A stretch of DNA of 64,000 nt from Devosia ginsengisoli. Its GTDB lineage: Bacteria > Pseudomonadota > Alphaproteobacteria > Rhizobiales > Devosiaceae. A program made the position numbers and the translations under genes. Below, piece by piece: positions 1 through 11,883 of this stretch (the stretch's first letter is position 1; each line of letters begins with the position of its first letter). A model generated the notes under the pieces. That model worked only from the letters and a program-made list of their open reading frames with translations, had not been told where the DNA came from and searched no databases. Location of the stretch: positions 1 to 64,000 of the forward strand of contig NZ_JANQAJ010000004.1 of NCBI RefSeq assembly GCF_024707105.1, written 5' to 3'.

Positions 1-1077
1 CGCCTCTTCGAGCACCGAATAGGAATGCACCCGCGAGCCGGTCGAGAGCAGCGTGCGCTGCAAATGCCCGCCCGAGATGATGCAGTCGCCCGAAACCAGC
101 GAGTTCACCGCCGAACCGCGCCGCCCGTCGAAGTCATGCACGAACTTGGCAGGCGGGGTGATTTCCGCATAGGTCCAGATCGGCCAGTCACGGTCATAGA
201 GATCGAGCTGCGGCTCGATATCGGTCAGGTCGATCGAGGCCTTCCAATAGGCGTCGATCGTGCCCACGTCGCGCCAATAGGCCACGTCTTCCTTGGACGA
301 GCGCACGCAGCTCCGCGTGAAGCGATGCGCCCAGGCCGTGCCATTCTTGACGATATAGGGAATGATGTCCTTGCCGAAATCGCGGCTCGAGCCTTCCGTC
401 GCCGCGTCGCGCCGCAACTGCTCCATCAGGAACCGCGTCTCGAACACGTAGATGCCCATGCTGGCCAAGGCCGTGTCCGGCTTGTCCGGAATGGCCGGCG
501 GATCCTTGGGCTTCTCGACGAAGTCGATCACCCGGTCGCGCCCGTCCACATGCATCACGCCAAAGCCCGTGGCTTCCATGCGCGGCACTTCCAGGCACCC
601 GATGGTCACGTCCGCGCCCGTATCGACGTGCTGGCGCAGCATGATTTCGTAGTCCATCTTGTAGATGTGGTCGCCGGCCAGGATGACGATATAGCGCGCG
701 CCGTAATCCTCGATGATGTCCATGTTCTGGAACACGGCATCGGCGGTCCCGGCATACCACATGTCCTCGGCCACCCGCTGGCTCGCAGGCAGCACGTCGA
801 AGCTCTCGTTGCGTTCGGGCCGCAGGAAATTCCACCCACGCGACAAATGCCGGATCAGGCTATGCGCCTGATATTGCGTCGCCACCGAAATGCGGCGGAT
901 GCCCGAATTGATCGCATTGGAGAGCGCGAAGTCGATGATGCGCGACTTGCCCCCGAAATAGACGGCCGGCTTGGCGCGCCGGTCGGTCAGTTCCATCAGG
1001 CGCGTGCCGCGTCCTCCCGCCAGCACATAGGCCATGGCCTCGCGGGCCAGCGGCGATGGTGTTCTGTAGTCTGCCAT
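1..1077 (-). CDS. glgC: Glucose-1-phosphate adenylyltransferase (ADP-glucose pyrophosphorylase), 3' end outside window
   Basis: This enzyme makes ADP-glucose from glucose-1-phosphate and ATP, the committed step of bacterial glycogen synthesis in the cytoplasm. Translation from the ATG at 1077 gives 359 codons without a stop to the window edge. The N-terminus shows the nucleotide-binding motif [14 protein letters not shown], followed by KPAVYFGG and the segment [12 protein letters not shown], all typical of GlgC. The last visible residues, VHSYSVLEE, belong to the C-terminal beta-helix, so roughly 60 residues are missing. GGAGGG lies about 9 bases before the start. It follows glgB with a 55-base gap on the same strand, so the two are probably cotranscribed. 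Identification is secure; only the C-terminus is unseen. Confidence 0.95.
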   Translation of the reverse strand, partial: MADYRTPSPLAREAMAYVLAGGRGTRLMELTDRRAKPAVYFGGKSRIIDFALSNAINSGIRRISVATQYQAHSLIRHLSRGWNFLRPERNESFDVLPASQRVAEDMWYAGTADAVFQNMDIIEDYGARYIVILAGDHIYKMDYEIMLRQHVDTGADVTIGCLEVPRMEATGFGVMHVDGRDRVIDFVEKPKDPPAIPDKPDTALASMGIYVFETRFLMEQLRRDAATEGSSRDFGKDIIPYIVKNGTAWAHRFTRSCVRSSKEDVAYWRDVGTIDAYWKASIDLTDIEPQLDLYDRDWPIWTYAEITPPAKFVHDFDGRRGSAVNSLVSGDCIISGGHLQRTLLSTGSRVHSYSVLEEA

Positions 1078-1132
1078 TCTTCTAACCCTCCACTACTGCC
1101 CGTTTTCCGGGACGTATCTCACTCCATCCGGG

Positions 1133-3328
1133 TCACGCCGGCTCGTATTTCAGGAACAGTGTCGAGAGCGGCGGCAGGTAAACTTCTGCTTCCGCCGGCC
1201 AGTGCTTGCCCTCCACGGCATAGGCCTCGACCGCTCCCTGGTTTCCGGTATTGGACCCCGAATACCATCCCGCATCGGTATTGATGCGCTCCACCCATTT
1301 GCCGGCCACCGGCATGGGAATCTTGTAGCCACTGCGCGGCACCGGCGTGAAATTGGACACCACCAGCACGGGGTCGCTCCCTGGCGCCTTGCGCAACCAG
1401 GCAAACACCGAATTGGCGTGATCGTTGCCGATCACCCATTCGAACCCGTCCGGCTCGCAATCGCGCTCATGCAGGGCCGGCAATTCCCGATAGGCCAGGT
1501 TGAGGTCGGCGATCAGCCGCCGCATCCCCTCATGCATGCCCGCATCGAGCAGATACCAGTCCAGCGACTTGCCATCGGCCCATTCCTCGCGCTGCGCGAA
1601 TTCCTGCCCCATGAACAGGAGCTTCTTGCCCGGATGCCCCCACATGAAGGCGTAATAGGCCCGCAGATTGGCGAATTGCTGCCAGTCGTCGCCCGGCATC
1701 TTGGTCAGCAGCGAGCCCTTGCCATGCACCACTTCGTCATGGCTCAGCGGCAGCACGAAATTCTCGCTGAAGGCATAGACCGTGCCGAAGGTCATGTCGT
1801 TGTGGTGGTATTTGCGGTGCACCGCCTCGCGGCTCATGAAGCGCAGCGTGTCGTTCATGAAGCCCATATTCCACTTGAAGCCGAAGCCCAGCCCGCCCGT
1901 ATAGGCCGGATGGCTGACGCCGGGCCATGACGTGGATTCCTCGGCGATCATGAACGTGCCGGGATGCAGCCGATAGGCTTCCGAATTCACCCGGCGCAGG
2001 AATTCCACGGCCTCCAGGTTCTGGTTGCCGCCGAACTTGTTGGGCACCCACTGCCCCTGCTGGCGCGAATAATCGAGATAGAGCATCGACGCCACGGCAT
2101 CGACGCGCAGCCCGTCGATATGGAATTTCTCCAGCCAGTAGAGCGCATTGTTGACGAGGAAGCTCACCACCTCGCGCCGGCCGAAATTGTAGATCGCCGT
2201 GTTCCAGTCGGGGTGATAGCCCTGCCGCGGATCGGCATGCTCGTAAAGCGCCGTGCCGTCAAAACGGGCCAACCCATGCGCATCGGTCGGGAAATGCGCC
2301 GGTACCCAGTCGAGGATCACGCCAAGCCCCGCCTCATGCGCCGCATTGACGAAGCGGGCAAACGCCGCCGGATCGCCATGGCGCGAAGTCGGCGCGTACA
2401 TGCCCGTGGGCTGGTAACCCCAGCTCGGATCGAACGGATGCTCGGTGATCGGCAGCAGCTCGATATGGGTGTAGCCCATATCCGCCGCATAGGGCACGAG
2501 CTGCTCGGCCAGTTGGTCATAGCTCAAAAACCCGCCATCGGGCCGCCGCCGCCAGCTGCCCAGATGCACCTCGTAGATCGACATCGGCACCCGTCGCCAG
2601 TCGCGCATGGCGCGCTCTTCGATATATTTGGCGTCGGTCCAGGCGAATTCGGTCGGGTCGGGCACCACCGAGGCCGTGCGCGGCCGCAATTCCGATTGCC
2701 GGGCAAACGGGTCAGCCTTGAGCGGCTGCACCACGCCATCCGGCCCGACGATCTCGTATTTGTAGAGCGTGCCGGTGCCCAGCACGGGAATGAACACTTC
2801 CCAGATGCCGGTTTCCAGGCGGTTGCGCATCGGATTGCGCCGTCCGTCCCATTCGTTGAACGGGCCGACCACGCTCACGCGCTGCGCATTGGGAGCCCAC
2901 ACGGCAAAATGGGTGCCGTGAATGCCCTCGAATTCCATCTCATGGCTGCCGAGCTTGTCGAACAGCCGCAGGTGATTGCCTTCGCCGATATAGTAATCGT
3001 CCATCGGCCCCAGCACCGGCCCGAAGGAATAGGGGTCATAGACATCCCATTCCCCGCCGGCGTTTTTGGCGTGATAGCGGATCGGCTGGCGCCCGCTGAT
3101 GCTGATCTTGCCCTCGAAAAAGCCCCCGCCGTGGCGCGGAATGAGCGGACCGAGCGCCACCCCGTCCAGCGCATAGGCCGATACGGTCTCGGCATGCGGG
3201 ATGAAGGCCCGCAACACCCATTGCCCGCCAATCTCGTGCAGCCCCAGAAACGCGAACGGATTGGGATGCCGACCATTGACGATCGCCTCCACCTCCCGTG
3301 CATCGGCCTGCCAGTCTTCCTTGCTCAC
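1133..3328 (-). CDS. glgB: 1,4-alpha-glucan branching enzyme
   Basis: A GH13 enzyme that cuts alpha-1,4 glucan chains and re-attaches them by alpha-1,6 bonds in glycogen. The protein of 731 residues has an N-terminal CBM48-type domain (HFAVWAPNAQRVSVVGPFN), then the TIM barrel with the nucleophile region GLRVDAVASM (about residue 409), the acid/base region MIAEESTSWPG (about 461) and LSHDEVVHGKG (about 529). Length matches the family. I chose the GTG at 3328 because GGAGGA sits 8 bases upstream and the protein then begins VSKEDW; a longer frame to 3382 has no comparable site. It lies between glgP and glgC on the same strand, forming a glycogen operon. Confidence 0.96.
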   Translation of the reverse strand: MSKEDWQADAREVEAIVNGRHPNPFAFLGLHEIGGQWVLRAFIPHAETVSAYALDGVALGPLIPRHGGGFFEGKISISGRQPIRYHAKNAGGEWDVYDPYSFGPVLGPMDDYYIGEGNHLRLFDKLGSHEMEFEGIHGTHFAVWAPNAQRVSVVGPFNEWDGRRNPMRNRLETGIWEVFIPVLGTGTLYKYEIVGPDGVVQPLKADPFARQSELRPRTASVVPDPTEFAWTDAKYIEERAMRDWRRVPMSIYEVHLGSWRRRPDGGFLSYDQLAEQLVPYAADMGYTHIELLPITEHPFDPSWGYQPTGMYAPTSRHGDPAAFARFVNAAHEAGLGVILDWVPAHFPTDAHGLARFDGTALYEHADPRQGYHPDWNTAIYNFGRREVVSFLVNNALYWLEKFHIDGLRVDAVASMLYLDYSRQQGQWVPNKFGGNQNLEAVEFLRRVNSEAYRLHPGTFMIAEESTSWPGVSHPAYTGGLGFGFKWNMGFMNDTLRFMSREAVHRKYHHNDMTFGTVYAFSENFVLPLSHDEVVHGKGSLLTKMPGDDWQQFANLRAYYAFMWGHPGKKLLFMGQEFAQREEWADGKSLDWYLLDAGMHEGMRRLIADLNLAYRELPALHERDCEPDGFEWVIGNDHANSVFAWLRKAPGSDPVLVVSNFTPVPRSGYKIPMPVAGKWVERINTDAGWYSGSNTGNQGAVEAYAVEGKHWPAEAEVYLPPLSTLFLKYEPA

Positions 3329-3434
3329 GCGCGCGCTCCTCCGACGGCGGTGCAAGCCATCCGGCCCTGCCCCCCGAACCATTCATTGGCAACAGGTCCG
3401 GTCCGCATTTCCGCTTGCCGCCCCCTGCCCATGC

Positions 3435-5903
<2,469 letters not shown>

Positions 5904-6000
5904 ATCGCAATCCAGGTTTCATGACGATGTATTCCCCTCTAGAGACTTTAGTCTTGCACTTAATTTGGGCAGGCGGAAGCCCCCACGCGATACACCTGGA

Positions 6001-7863
6001 TCAGACGGGTTGTTTCGGATGCGTGCTTTTGGCCACCGCATCCTCGGCCGCTTCCTCGGCTACGGTGACGCCGCCCTCGCGCGCCTGCTCCTGCGCATTG
6101 CTGAGCAGCAGGCGCCCCAGGCCCCGCCAGTCCTCGCCCGCCAGTTGCAGCTCGAACCGCTGGCGGTCGCGGTCGCGCACGCCTTCGACCACCTCGGCAG
6201 CCTCCTCCTCAGTCGCCCCCAGCGCCCTGACCGCCGCGCCACCGAATTCCAGCGCCGACTCGAACATCTCGCGCAACTGGTATTCCACCCCGGCCTTGAC
6301 CAGTTCGATTGCATGACCACGGTCGAAGGCCCGCGCCATCACCCGCACCAGCGGAAACTCGTCGCGCATCAGTTCGGCGATACGCGTCGTCTGCTCCTTC
6401 CGGTCGGTACAGATCAGGATAAGGTCGGCCGTATCGGCGCCCGCCGCATGCAGGATATCGAGCCGCGTGCCATCGCCGTAATAGACCTTGAAGCCGATCT
6501 GCGCCGCCGCCCGTATCATCTCGGTGTCGTTGTCGATGATCGACACCGAGTGCCGCATCGCCAGCAGGGGCTGGCTGGCGATCTGGCCGAAACGCCCGAA
6601 GCCGATGATGAGAATGCGCCCGGACAGGCCATCGGCCGCCTCCACGCCCTCCATCGACTGCTCCGCCGCCTTGGGCGTCACGAAGCGCAGGCCGATGATG
6701 AAGAACGGCGTCAGCACCATCGAGACGATGACAGTCGCCGTGAAGATCGCATTGGTCGGCCCGTCGATGATCCCCGCCGAAACCGCTGTCGTATAGAGCA
6801 CGAAGGCGAATTCACCGCCCTGCCCCATCAACACCGCCCGCTCCAGCGCCACGGCATGGCTTGCCTTGAGCAGCCGGGCAATGACGTAGATGCCGGCCGC
6901 CTTGACCGCCATATAGGCCACCACGCTAAGGGCGATGATCTGCCAGTTGTCGCCGACAATGCCGAGGTCGAGCGACATGCCCACGGCCAGGAAGAACAGG
7001 CCGAGCAGGATGCCGCGGAACGGTTCGACATCGGCTTCGAGTTGGTGCCGGAATGTCGAGGTCGACAGCAGCACCCCGGCCAGGAACGCCCCCATGGCCA
7101 TGGACAGACCGCTCGCCTGGAACAGCAATGCGGCGCCGAAAATCACCAGCAGCGCGGCCGCCGTCATCACCTCGCGCAGCTTGCTGGAGGCCAATAGCGC
7201 GAAGAACGGATTCATGATGCGCTGGCCGATAAAGATCAGCAGCAGCACCGCCCCGATCGGCGCGGCGATGCTCAGGAGCCGCGTGACCATGTCGACCTCT
7301 TCGCCGCCGCCCGGCGCAAGGATGGCCACGATGGCCAGCAGCGGCACGATGGCCAGGTCCTCCAGCAGCAGGATCGACACCATGCGCTGGCCGCTATCGC
7401 TCGACAGTTCCCCGCGTTCTCCCAGGATCTGCATGACGATGGCCGTCGAGGTCATCACGAAGCCCATGCCGAAGATGAAGGCTACCACCGGCGCAAAGCC
7501 CAGCAGCACGCCCACCCCGGTCAACAGCGCCCCGCAACCGGCCACCTGGATCACGCCCAGCCCGAAGATCTGCTTGCGCAGCGCCCATAGCTTGGACGGC
7601 TCCATTTCGAGCCCGATGATGAAAAGAAACATCACCACGCCCAGTTCGGCCGTGGTCAAAATCGATTCCGGATCGTGGATCAGCCCGATCCCCGATGGTC
7701 CGAGCAGCAGCCCCGCCGCCAGATAGCCGAGCACCGAACCCAGCCCGATCCGCTTGAACAGCGGTACGGCGATGACCGCCGCGCCCAGCAGCGCCACCAC
7801 TGGAATGAGGTCCACGCCATGCGCCGCGGCTTCCGCCGCATGTCCAACAACCTCACTCGCCAC
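6001..7863 (-). CDS. CPA2-family monovalent cation:proton antiporter with RCK domain (KefB/KefC-like)
   Basis: An inner-membrane cation/H+ exchanger of the KefB/KefC type, 620 residues. Residues 1 to about 390 contain around a dozen hydrophobic segments, with the family stretches GYLAAGLLLGPSGIGLI and ELGVVMFLFIIGLEMEP near the start and GQGGEFAFVLYT later. After residue 410 a TrkA-N (RCK) Rossmann domain begins, with the nucleotide motif IIGFGRFGQ and the following acidic IIDND. An acidic tail follows. It is transcribed alone, upstream of glgP on the same strand with a gap of 97 bases. Substrate (K+ or Na+) cannot be decided from sequence, and no KefF/KefG partner is adjacent. Confidence 0.9.
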   Translation of the reverse strand: MASEVVGHAAEAAAHGVDLIPVVALLGAAVIAVPLFKRIGLGSVLGYLAAGLLLGPSGIGLIHDPESILTTAELGVVMFLFIIGLEMEPSKLWALRKQIFGLGVIQVAGCGALLTGVGVLLGFAPVVAFIFGMGFVMTSTAIVMQILGERGELSSDSGQRMVSILLLEDLAIVPLLAIVAILAPGGGEEVDMVTRLLSIAAPIGAVLLLIFIGQRIMNPFFALLASSKLREVMTAAALLVIFGAALLFQASGLSMAMGAFLAGVLLSTSTFRHQLEADVEPFRGILLGLFFLAVGMSLDLGIVGDNWQIIALSVVAYMAVKAAGIYVIARLLKASHAVALERAVLMGQGGEFAFVLYTTAVSAGIIDGPTNAIFTATVIVSMVLTPFFIIGLRFVTPKAAEQSMEGVEAADGLSGRILIIGFGRFGQIASQPLLAMRHSVSIIDNDTEMIRAAAQIGFKVYYGDGTRLDILHAAGADTADLILICTDRKEQTTRIAELMRDEFPLVRVMARAFDRGHAIELVKAGVEYQLREMFESALEFGGAAVRALGATEEEAAEVVEGVRDRDRQRFELQLAGEDWRGLGRLLLSNAQEQAREGGVTVAEEAAEDAVAKSTHPKQPV

Positions 7864-7942
7864 CGCAGACTCCGCACTTGGTCAGGAGCGGAGTTTTTCT
7901 GCCCCGCGCTATCGCGTCAAGCTTAACCGTCGCATGGCACGT

Positions 7943-9199
7943 CTACGTTGCCGGTTCTGCGCCGCTCGGCGCTGTGCCCTCGGGCGGCTGCAGCCGCTCT
8001 TCCTTGCGCTTTTCCGCCGGCTCCTGCTCCAGTTCGGCCTGTTCGCGAATGGCCTTGGCCGTATTGGCCAGCAATTCGTCGCGGTCGGTCATCCTGGCCG
8101 TGCGGCGCACCGGCCGGCTCGGTACCAGCGGCTTGCTCGGCAGCATATGCGCCAGCACCGATGTCGCGATCAGCAGCGTCGGCACCGCCACCAATCCGCC
8201 GACCGGCCCCCAGGCCCACAGCCAGAAGGTGATGGAGAGGAAGATCAGGAACGGATTGAGCGTCATCGTCCGCCCGATGAAATGCGGCGTCACGATCTGT
8301 CCCTCGACGAAATTGATGCCCACGTAACAGGCCACCGGCAGCAGGATCGCCGTCGGTTCCGTCTGCGTGCCCAGCCCCACGGCCAGCAGCACCAGGACCA
8401 TCACGCCCTGCCCCACATAGGGAATGTAGTTGAGCACCGCCGCCAGAGCGCCCCACAGAACAGGCGAGGGCATGCCGATCGCCCACATGGCCAGCGACAC
8501 CGCGCAACCGACGCAGAAATTGATGAAGGTGATCGACAGCAGAAACCGGCTGACCTTCTGCTCCACATCGCGGAACACATGCGCCGTGCGCCAGCGCATC
8601 CGCCGGCTGACGCAGAGCGACAGTACCGAGATGCGGATATGGTCGCGCGTCGCCACGAAGAAATAGAGGCTGGCAAGGAAGATCAGCATCTGCGCCAGGA
8701 TGGCCGGGGCAAGCATGGCGACGCTGATCATCTGCCCGCCATCCTCCACCGTCACCGCCATGGCGCTGTCGCTGCCGAAGATAGACGAGATTTGCGCCTG
8801 GAACGCGCTCACCGCCTCCAGCGGCCCTTCGAGGCTCGCCAATTGCTGCTGCAGCTTGTTCCAGATCATCGGCGCCCGCGCCACCCATTCGGACAGCGGC
8901 ACCGCAAACAGCGTCACCCCCGCCGCGATGACCCCGATCAGCATCAGCACCACGACACCGGCCGACAGCGCCGGCGGCACGCCGAAGCGCTCGACCCGGT
9001 CGGCCACCGGCCCGAACATCAGTCCGATCACGATGGCCAGCGTCACCGGCGCCAGAAACACCTGGCCCACCTGCAACGCGAACAGCAGGGCAAGAAATCC
9101 GACGAACATGATGGCAATGCGCGCGGCATTGGCAATGACGCGCTCGAACTGGCTTTCGCTCATGTCTTGTGGTGTCGCCGGCTTTGCTGCGCGTGCCAT
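7943..9199 (-). CDS. AI-2E family transporter (UPF0118/PerM-type permease)
   Basis: A polytopic inner-membrane protein of 418 residues in the AI-2E/PerM family; members have been linked to export of small molecules or Na+/H+ exchange, and the name does not prove autoinducer transport. The N-terminus shows a membrane hairpin (VGFLALLFALQVGQVFLAP then LAIVIGLMFGP), and the C-terminal half has the family pattern NFVEGQIVTPHFIGRTM followed by LNPFLIFLSITFWLWAWGP. The charged tail after residue 370 is rich in Arg and Glu. It sits alone, divergent from the nucleoside hydrolase gene. A second frame overlapping it is an antisense-like shadow and was ignored. Confidence 0.88.
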   Translation of the reverse strand: MARAAKPATPQDMSESQFERVIANAARIAIMFVGFLALLFALQVGQVFLAPVTLAIVIGLMFGPVADRVERFGVPPALSAGVVVLMLIGVIAAGVTLFAVPLSEWVARAPMIWNKLQQQLASLEGPLEAVSAFQAQISSIFGSDSAMAVTVEDGGQMISVAMLAPAILAQMLIFLASLYFFVATRDHIRISVLSLCVSRRMRWRTAHVFRDVEQKVSRFLLSITFINFCVGCAVSLAMWAIGMPSPVLWGALAAVLNYIPYVGQGVMVLVLLAVGLGTQTEPTAILLPVACYVGINFVEGQIVTPHFIGRTMTLNPFLIFLSITFWLWAWGPVGGLVAVPTLLIATSVLAHMLPSKPLVPSRPVRRTARMTDRDELLANTAKAIREQAELEQEPAEKRKEERLQPPEGTAPSGAEPAT

Positions 9200-9342
9200 G
9201 TCTTTTTCCCGAAACCCCTCGCGGATCGGTAACGCCGCCCCGGTACAAACGTTCCGTGCGAAGGCCTGCGCAGGGCAGTCGACCCCGGCCCCATCAATCG
9301 CTAGTGTGCCGGCCGGATTCTCTCTCCTGCCAAGGCCCTGTC

Positions 9343-10284
9343 ATGCCCCGCAAGATCATCATCGATACCGACCCCGGCCAGGACGATGCCGTTGCCATAT
9401 TGCTGGCACTGGCCTCCCCCGAAGAGCTTGACGTGCTGGGCGTGGTCGCCGTGGCGGGTAATGTGGGCCTGCATCACAACGCCAACAATGCCCGCAAGGT
9501 GGTCGAATTGTCAGGCCGCCGCGAGGTGCCCGTCTATGCCGGCTGCGCCCGCCCCATGCGCCGGCATCTGGTGACCGCCGAGCATGTGCATGGCGAAACC
9601 GGCCTCAATGGCCCCGACCTGCCCGAGCCCACCATTCCGCTGCAGGCCCAGCACGGCGTCGACTATATCATCGACACGCTGATGGCTTCAGAGCCCGGTA
9701 CCATCACCCTCTGCACCCTCGGCCCGCTGACCAATATCGCCATGGCCCTGGTCAAGCAGCCGGCCATTGCCGAACGCATCGCCGAAATCGTCATGATGGG
9801 CGGCGCCTATTTCGAGGTCGGCAACATCACCCCGGCGGCCGAGTTCAACATCTATGTCGATCCCGAAGCCGCCGATGTCGTGCTGCGCTGCGGCGCGCCC
9901 ATCACCATGCTGCCGCTCGACGTCACCCACCAGATCCAGTCCACTCCGGAACGCCTCGCCGCCATTGCCGGCCTGGGCAACAAATCCGGCAAGGCCGTCT
10001 ACGATATGCTGACCTTCTCGGAGAGTTTCGACCTCAAGAAATACGGCTGGTCCGGCGCTCCCCTGCACGACCCCACCGTCATCGCCTGGCTCCTCCGCCC
10101 CGACCTGTTCGCGGGCCGCCACTGCAATGTCACCATCGAAACCGCGAGCGACCTCACCGTCGGCATGACCGTCACCGACTACTGGCACGTCACTGGCAAG
10201 GTCCGGAACGTCAACTACCTCAGAACCGGCAATGCCGAAGGCTTTTACCAACTCCTGACCGAACGGCTCGCGCGGCTGCCTTAG
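9343..10284 (+). CDS. Inosine/uridine-preferring nucleoside hydrolase family protein
   Basis: Cytoplasmic hydrolase that cleaves the N-glycosidic bond of ribonucleosides, feeding base and ribose salvage. Translation from the ATG at 9343 gives 313 residues, the usual size. The calcium-binding signature DTDPGQDDA occupies residues 7-15. Further family segments are HGETGLNGPDLP, TLCTLGPLTNIA and EFNIYVDPEAA, and the C-terminal HDPTVIAWLL supplies the last conserved Asp. The frame is open upstream to 9169, but there the sequence does not resemble the family, so the start at MPRKIIIDTDP is preferred. Exact nucleoside preference cannot be read from sequence. Confidence 0.93.
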   Translation: MPRKIIIDTDPGQDDAVAILLALASPEELDVLGVVAVAGNVGLHHNANNARKVVELSGRREVPVYAGCARPMRRHLVTAEHVHGETGLNGPDLPEPTIPLQAQHGVDYIIDTLMASEPGTITLCTLGPLTNIAMALVKQPAIAERIAEIVMMGGAYFEVGNITPAAEFNIYVDPEAADVVLRCGAPITMLPLDVTHQIQSTPERLAAIAGLGNKSGKAVYDMLTFSESFDLKKYGWSGAPLHDPTVIAWLLRPDLFAGRHCNVTIETASDLTVGMTVTDYWHVTGKVRNVNYLRTGNAEGFYQLLTERLARLP

Positions 10285-10311
10285 CGCCGTCGCGCCATTC
10301 CCACCGGACCC

Positions 10312-10466
10312 ACCCTCCCCCTTGTGGGGAGGGAAGCGAGATAGGACTTAGCTTCAGCTAAGTCCGTTGAATCGAGCAGGGTGGGGGTGTCGAACTCTCC
10401 AGGAACTCGGCACTTGCGGAACCCTCGATACCCCCACCCTCGATCCCTCCCCACAAGAGGGAGGGA
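10312..10466. repeat. Nested palindromic intergenic element
   Basis: The stretch between the nucleoside hydrolase and LysE genes is an imperfect palindrome of about 155 bases. The outer arms 10312-10334 and 10444-10466 match in inverted orientation at 21 of 23 positions, and each arm is itself a hairpin (CCCTCCCC/GGGGAGGG). Inside lie a perfect 10-base stem at 10344-10365 (GGACTTAGCT, 2-base loop) and an inverted pair GTGGGGGTGTCGA/TCGATACCCCCAC at 10381-10393 and 10425-10437. It carries no coding frame of note. It resembles the mosaic or REP-like palindromic elements of alphaproteobacteria; a related short hairpin lies at 40884-40904. Confidence 0.8.
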
Positions 10467-10537
10467 GACGACTGCCACGGTCATTGGCAAATGACTGCAG
10501 GCGGCATAATCTCCGCCTCCCAACCGAGACCGCCCCC

Positions 10538-11149
10538 ATGGACCTCTTCACCCTCACCGCCTTCACCATCGCTTATGCCATCGCCGTCCTGGTCCCCGGC
10601 CCCGGCGTCGCGGCCGTGGTGGCGCGCGCTCTGGGCGGCGGCTTCAGGGGCGCCTTTCCCATGGTACTGGGCATCCTGGCCGGCGATCTGGTCTATTTCG
10701 TCTTCGCCGTCTTCGGCCTTGCCGCCATCGCCACCTGGTTCGGTCCCATCTTCGTCATCGTCCGCTGGGCCGGCGCGGCCTATCTGCTCTATGTCGCCTA
10801 CAAGTTCTGGACCGCCCGCCCCGGCTCCGAGCAGATGAAGCCGAAAAACGAAGACGGCTGGAAAACTTTCCTCGCCGGCTTCTCGCTGACCATGGGCAAT
10901 CCCAAGACCATCGTCTTCTATCTCGCCATCCTGCCCACGGTGATCCCGCTCGACCAGATGACGCCCCTGGCCTTCGCCGAACTCACCGCCATCGTGGTCG
11001 TTGTCCTCCTCATCATCGGCTGTGGCTATGCCTGGCTGGCCTCAGCCGCCCGCGAAATGTTCAAGAGCCCGCGCGCCCTTGGCCGCCTCAACAAGACCGC
11101 CGGTGTCATGATGGCCACCGCCGCCGGCCTCGTCGTCTGGCAGCACTAG
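10538..11149 (+). CDS. LysE/RhtB-family amino-acid exporter
   Basis: A small inner-membrane permease (203 residues) of the LysE/RhtB superfamily, which exports amino acids or related metabolites. It has about six hydrophobic segments. The N-terminal LVPGPGVAAVVARAL is the characteristic PGP motif region, and GNPKTIVFYLAILP is the second family landmark, at about residue 125. Start at the ATG at 10538, giving MDLFTLTAFTIAYAIAV. It stands alone after the palindromic element. Substrate is not predictable. Confidence 0.9.
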   Translation: MDLFTLTAFTIAYAIAVLVPGPGVAAVVARALGGGFRGAFPMVLGILAGDLVYFVFAVFGLAAIATWFGPIFVIVRWAGAAYLLYVAYKFWTARPGSEQMKPKNEDGWKTFLAGFSLTMGNPKTIVFYLAILPTVIPLDQMTPLAFAELTAIVVVVLLIIGCGYAWLASAAREMFKSPRALGRLNKTAGVMMATAAGLVVWQH

Positions 11150-11180
11150 CTCCTCAGAGGCACATCCCACCCACGTCACG

Positions 11181-11210
11181 TCAGGGCTTGACCCGAGGGC
11201 ACTGTACTTG
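11181..11210. repeat. Short dispersed repeat copy (TTGACCCGAGG-N7-ACTTG)
   Basis: The gap between the LysE gene and the next minus-strand gene contains TTGACCCGAGG, seven variable bases, then ACTTG. The same arrangement occurs at 41710-41732. The GGGCTTGACCC core can form a small hairpin. Two copies in one window, both between genes, suggest a genome-wide short repeat family. Confidence 0.55.
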
Positions 11211-11232
11211 GGGAGCCATTTGCAGCCCGGCC

Positions 11233-11586
11233 TCAGCCGAAAATGGGACGAACCTCGATTTCGCCCTCCCAGCCAGGCCAATGCTCGGTATGCAGGTTCG
11301 CGAACCGCACCGCCCAGTCCATCGCCGCTTCCATATCAGGCACCTCATAGACGGCATAGCCGCCCACCAGTTCCTTGCTCTCGGCAAACGGCCCGTCGGT
11401 GACGATCACCTTGCCACTGCGAATATTGATGAAGGCGCTCTGCTCCTTGCCCATCAGCCCGCCCTGCGTCACCAGCACCCCGGCCGCCTCGGCATCCACG
11501 CCCAGTTGCCCGATCGCCTGCATCAGTGCCATCGGTGGCGCACCGGCCCCGGCCTTGGTCGTCTTGACCAGCGTCATGACCTGCAT
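11233..11586 (-). CDS. YCII-related (DGPF domain) protein
   Basis: Small cytoplasmic protein of 117 residues in the YCII/DGPF family, an alpha-beta barrel fold related to muconolactone isomerase-like enzymes; its reaction is not established. The signature VTDGPFAESKELVGGY lies in the middle, and the N-terminus is MQVMTLVKTTKAGAG. The start at 11586 has GGAG about 8 bases upstream; the open frame continues to 11703 but without family resemblance. Such genes often sit next to ECF sigma factors, but none is adjacent here; the neighbour is the divergent nitrite operon leader. Confidence 0.88.
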   Translation of the reverse strand: MQVMTLVKTTKAGAGAPPMALMQAIGQLGVDAEAAGVLVTQGGLMGKEQSAFINIRSGKVIVTDGPFAESKELVGGYAVYEVPDMEAAMDWAVRFANLHTEHWPGWEGEIEVRPIFG

Positions 11587-11830
11587 CGTCTTTCTCCTTC
11601 TCTTCCAGGCCCATCCGGCCCTGCCTCCGCGACGAAGCACACTGTGCGGATTCGACAACGACACAAGATAACGCAACTGCGCAATTGGTGACCGAAAGCG
11701 CATACACGCCTATTTTTTGCGCAGTTTGACAATCGATTGAGCGCCCACCCCGCCTGCACGTCACCGGTTCGGTCGGCGAGGCACCCCCGTAAACCATTGC
11801 CCTATAAGCCTAATTCTTCCGTCCCTCGTT

Positions 11831-11847
11831 TTGGCACGCTTCCTGCT
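11831..11847 (+). promoter_or_regulatory. Candidate sigma-54 (RpoN) promoter of the nitrite operon
   Basis: TTGGCACGCTTCCTGCT matches the -24/-12 consensus YTGGCACG-N4-TTGCW at almost every position, with the invariant GG and GC exactly 10 bases apart. Only the first T of TTGC (here C) and position 9 deviate. Transcription would begin near 11858, about 25 bases before the leader RNA hairpins and 160 bases before nirB. Nitrogen-assimilation genes are classic RpoN/NtrC targets, which supports the call. No convincing enhancer site was identified. Confidence 0.72.
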
Positions 11848-11883
11848 TTGTAGGATTTGCGGCACTCCGGTGCCATCGCATTC

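Noticed and set aside
10344..10365. Hairpin as a terminator for the nucleoside hydrolase gene
   Set aside because: There is no T run, and it is part of the larger nested palindrome, so it is better described with that repeat.
11756..11772. Possible NtrC enhancer upstream of the nirB sigma-54 promoter
   Set aside because: TGCAC is followed by only a partial GGT half-site with wrong spacing; too weak to list as a feature.
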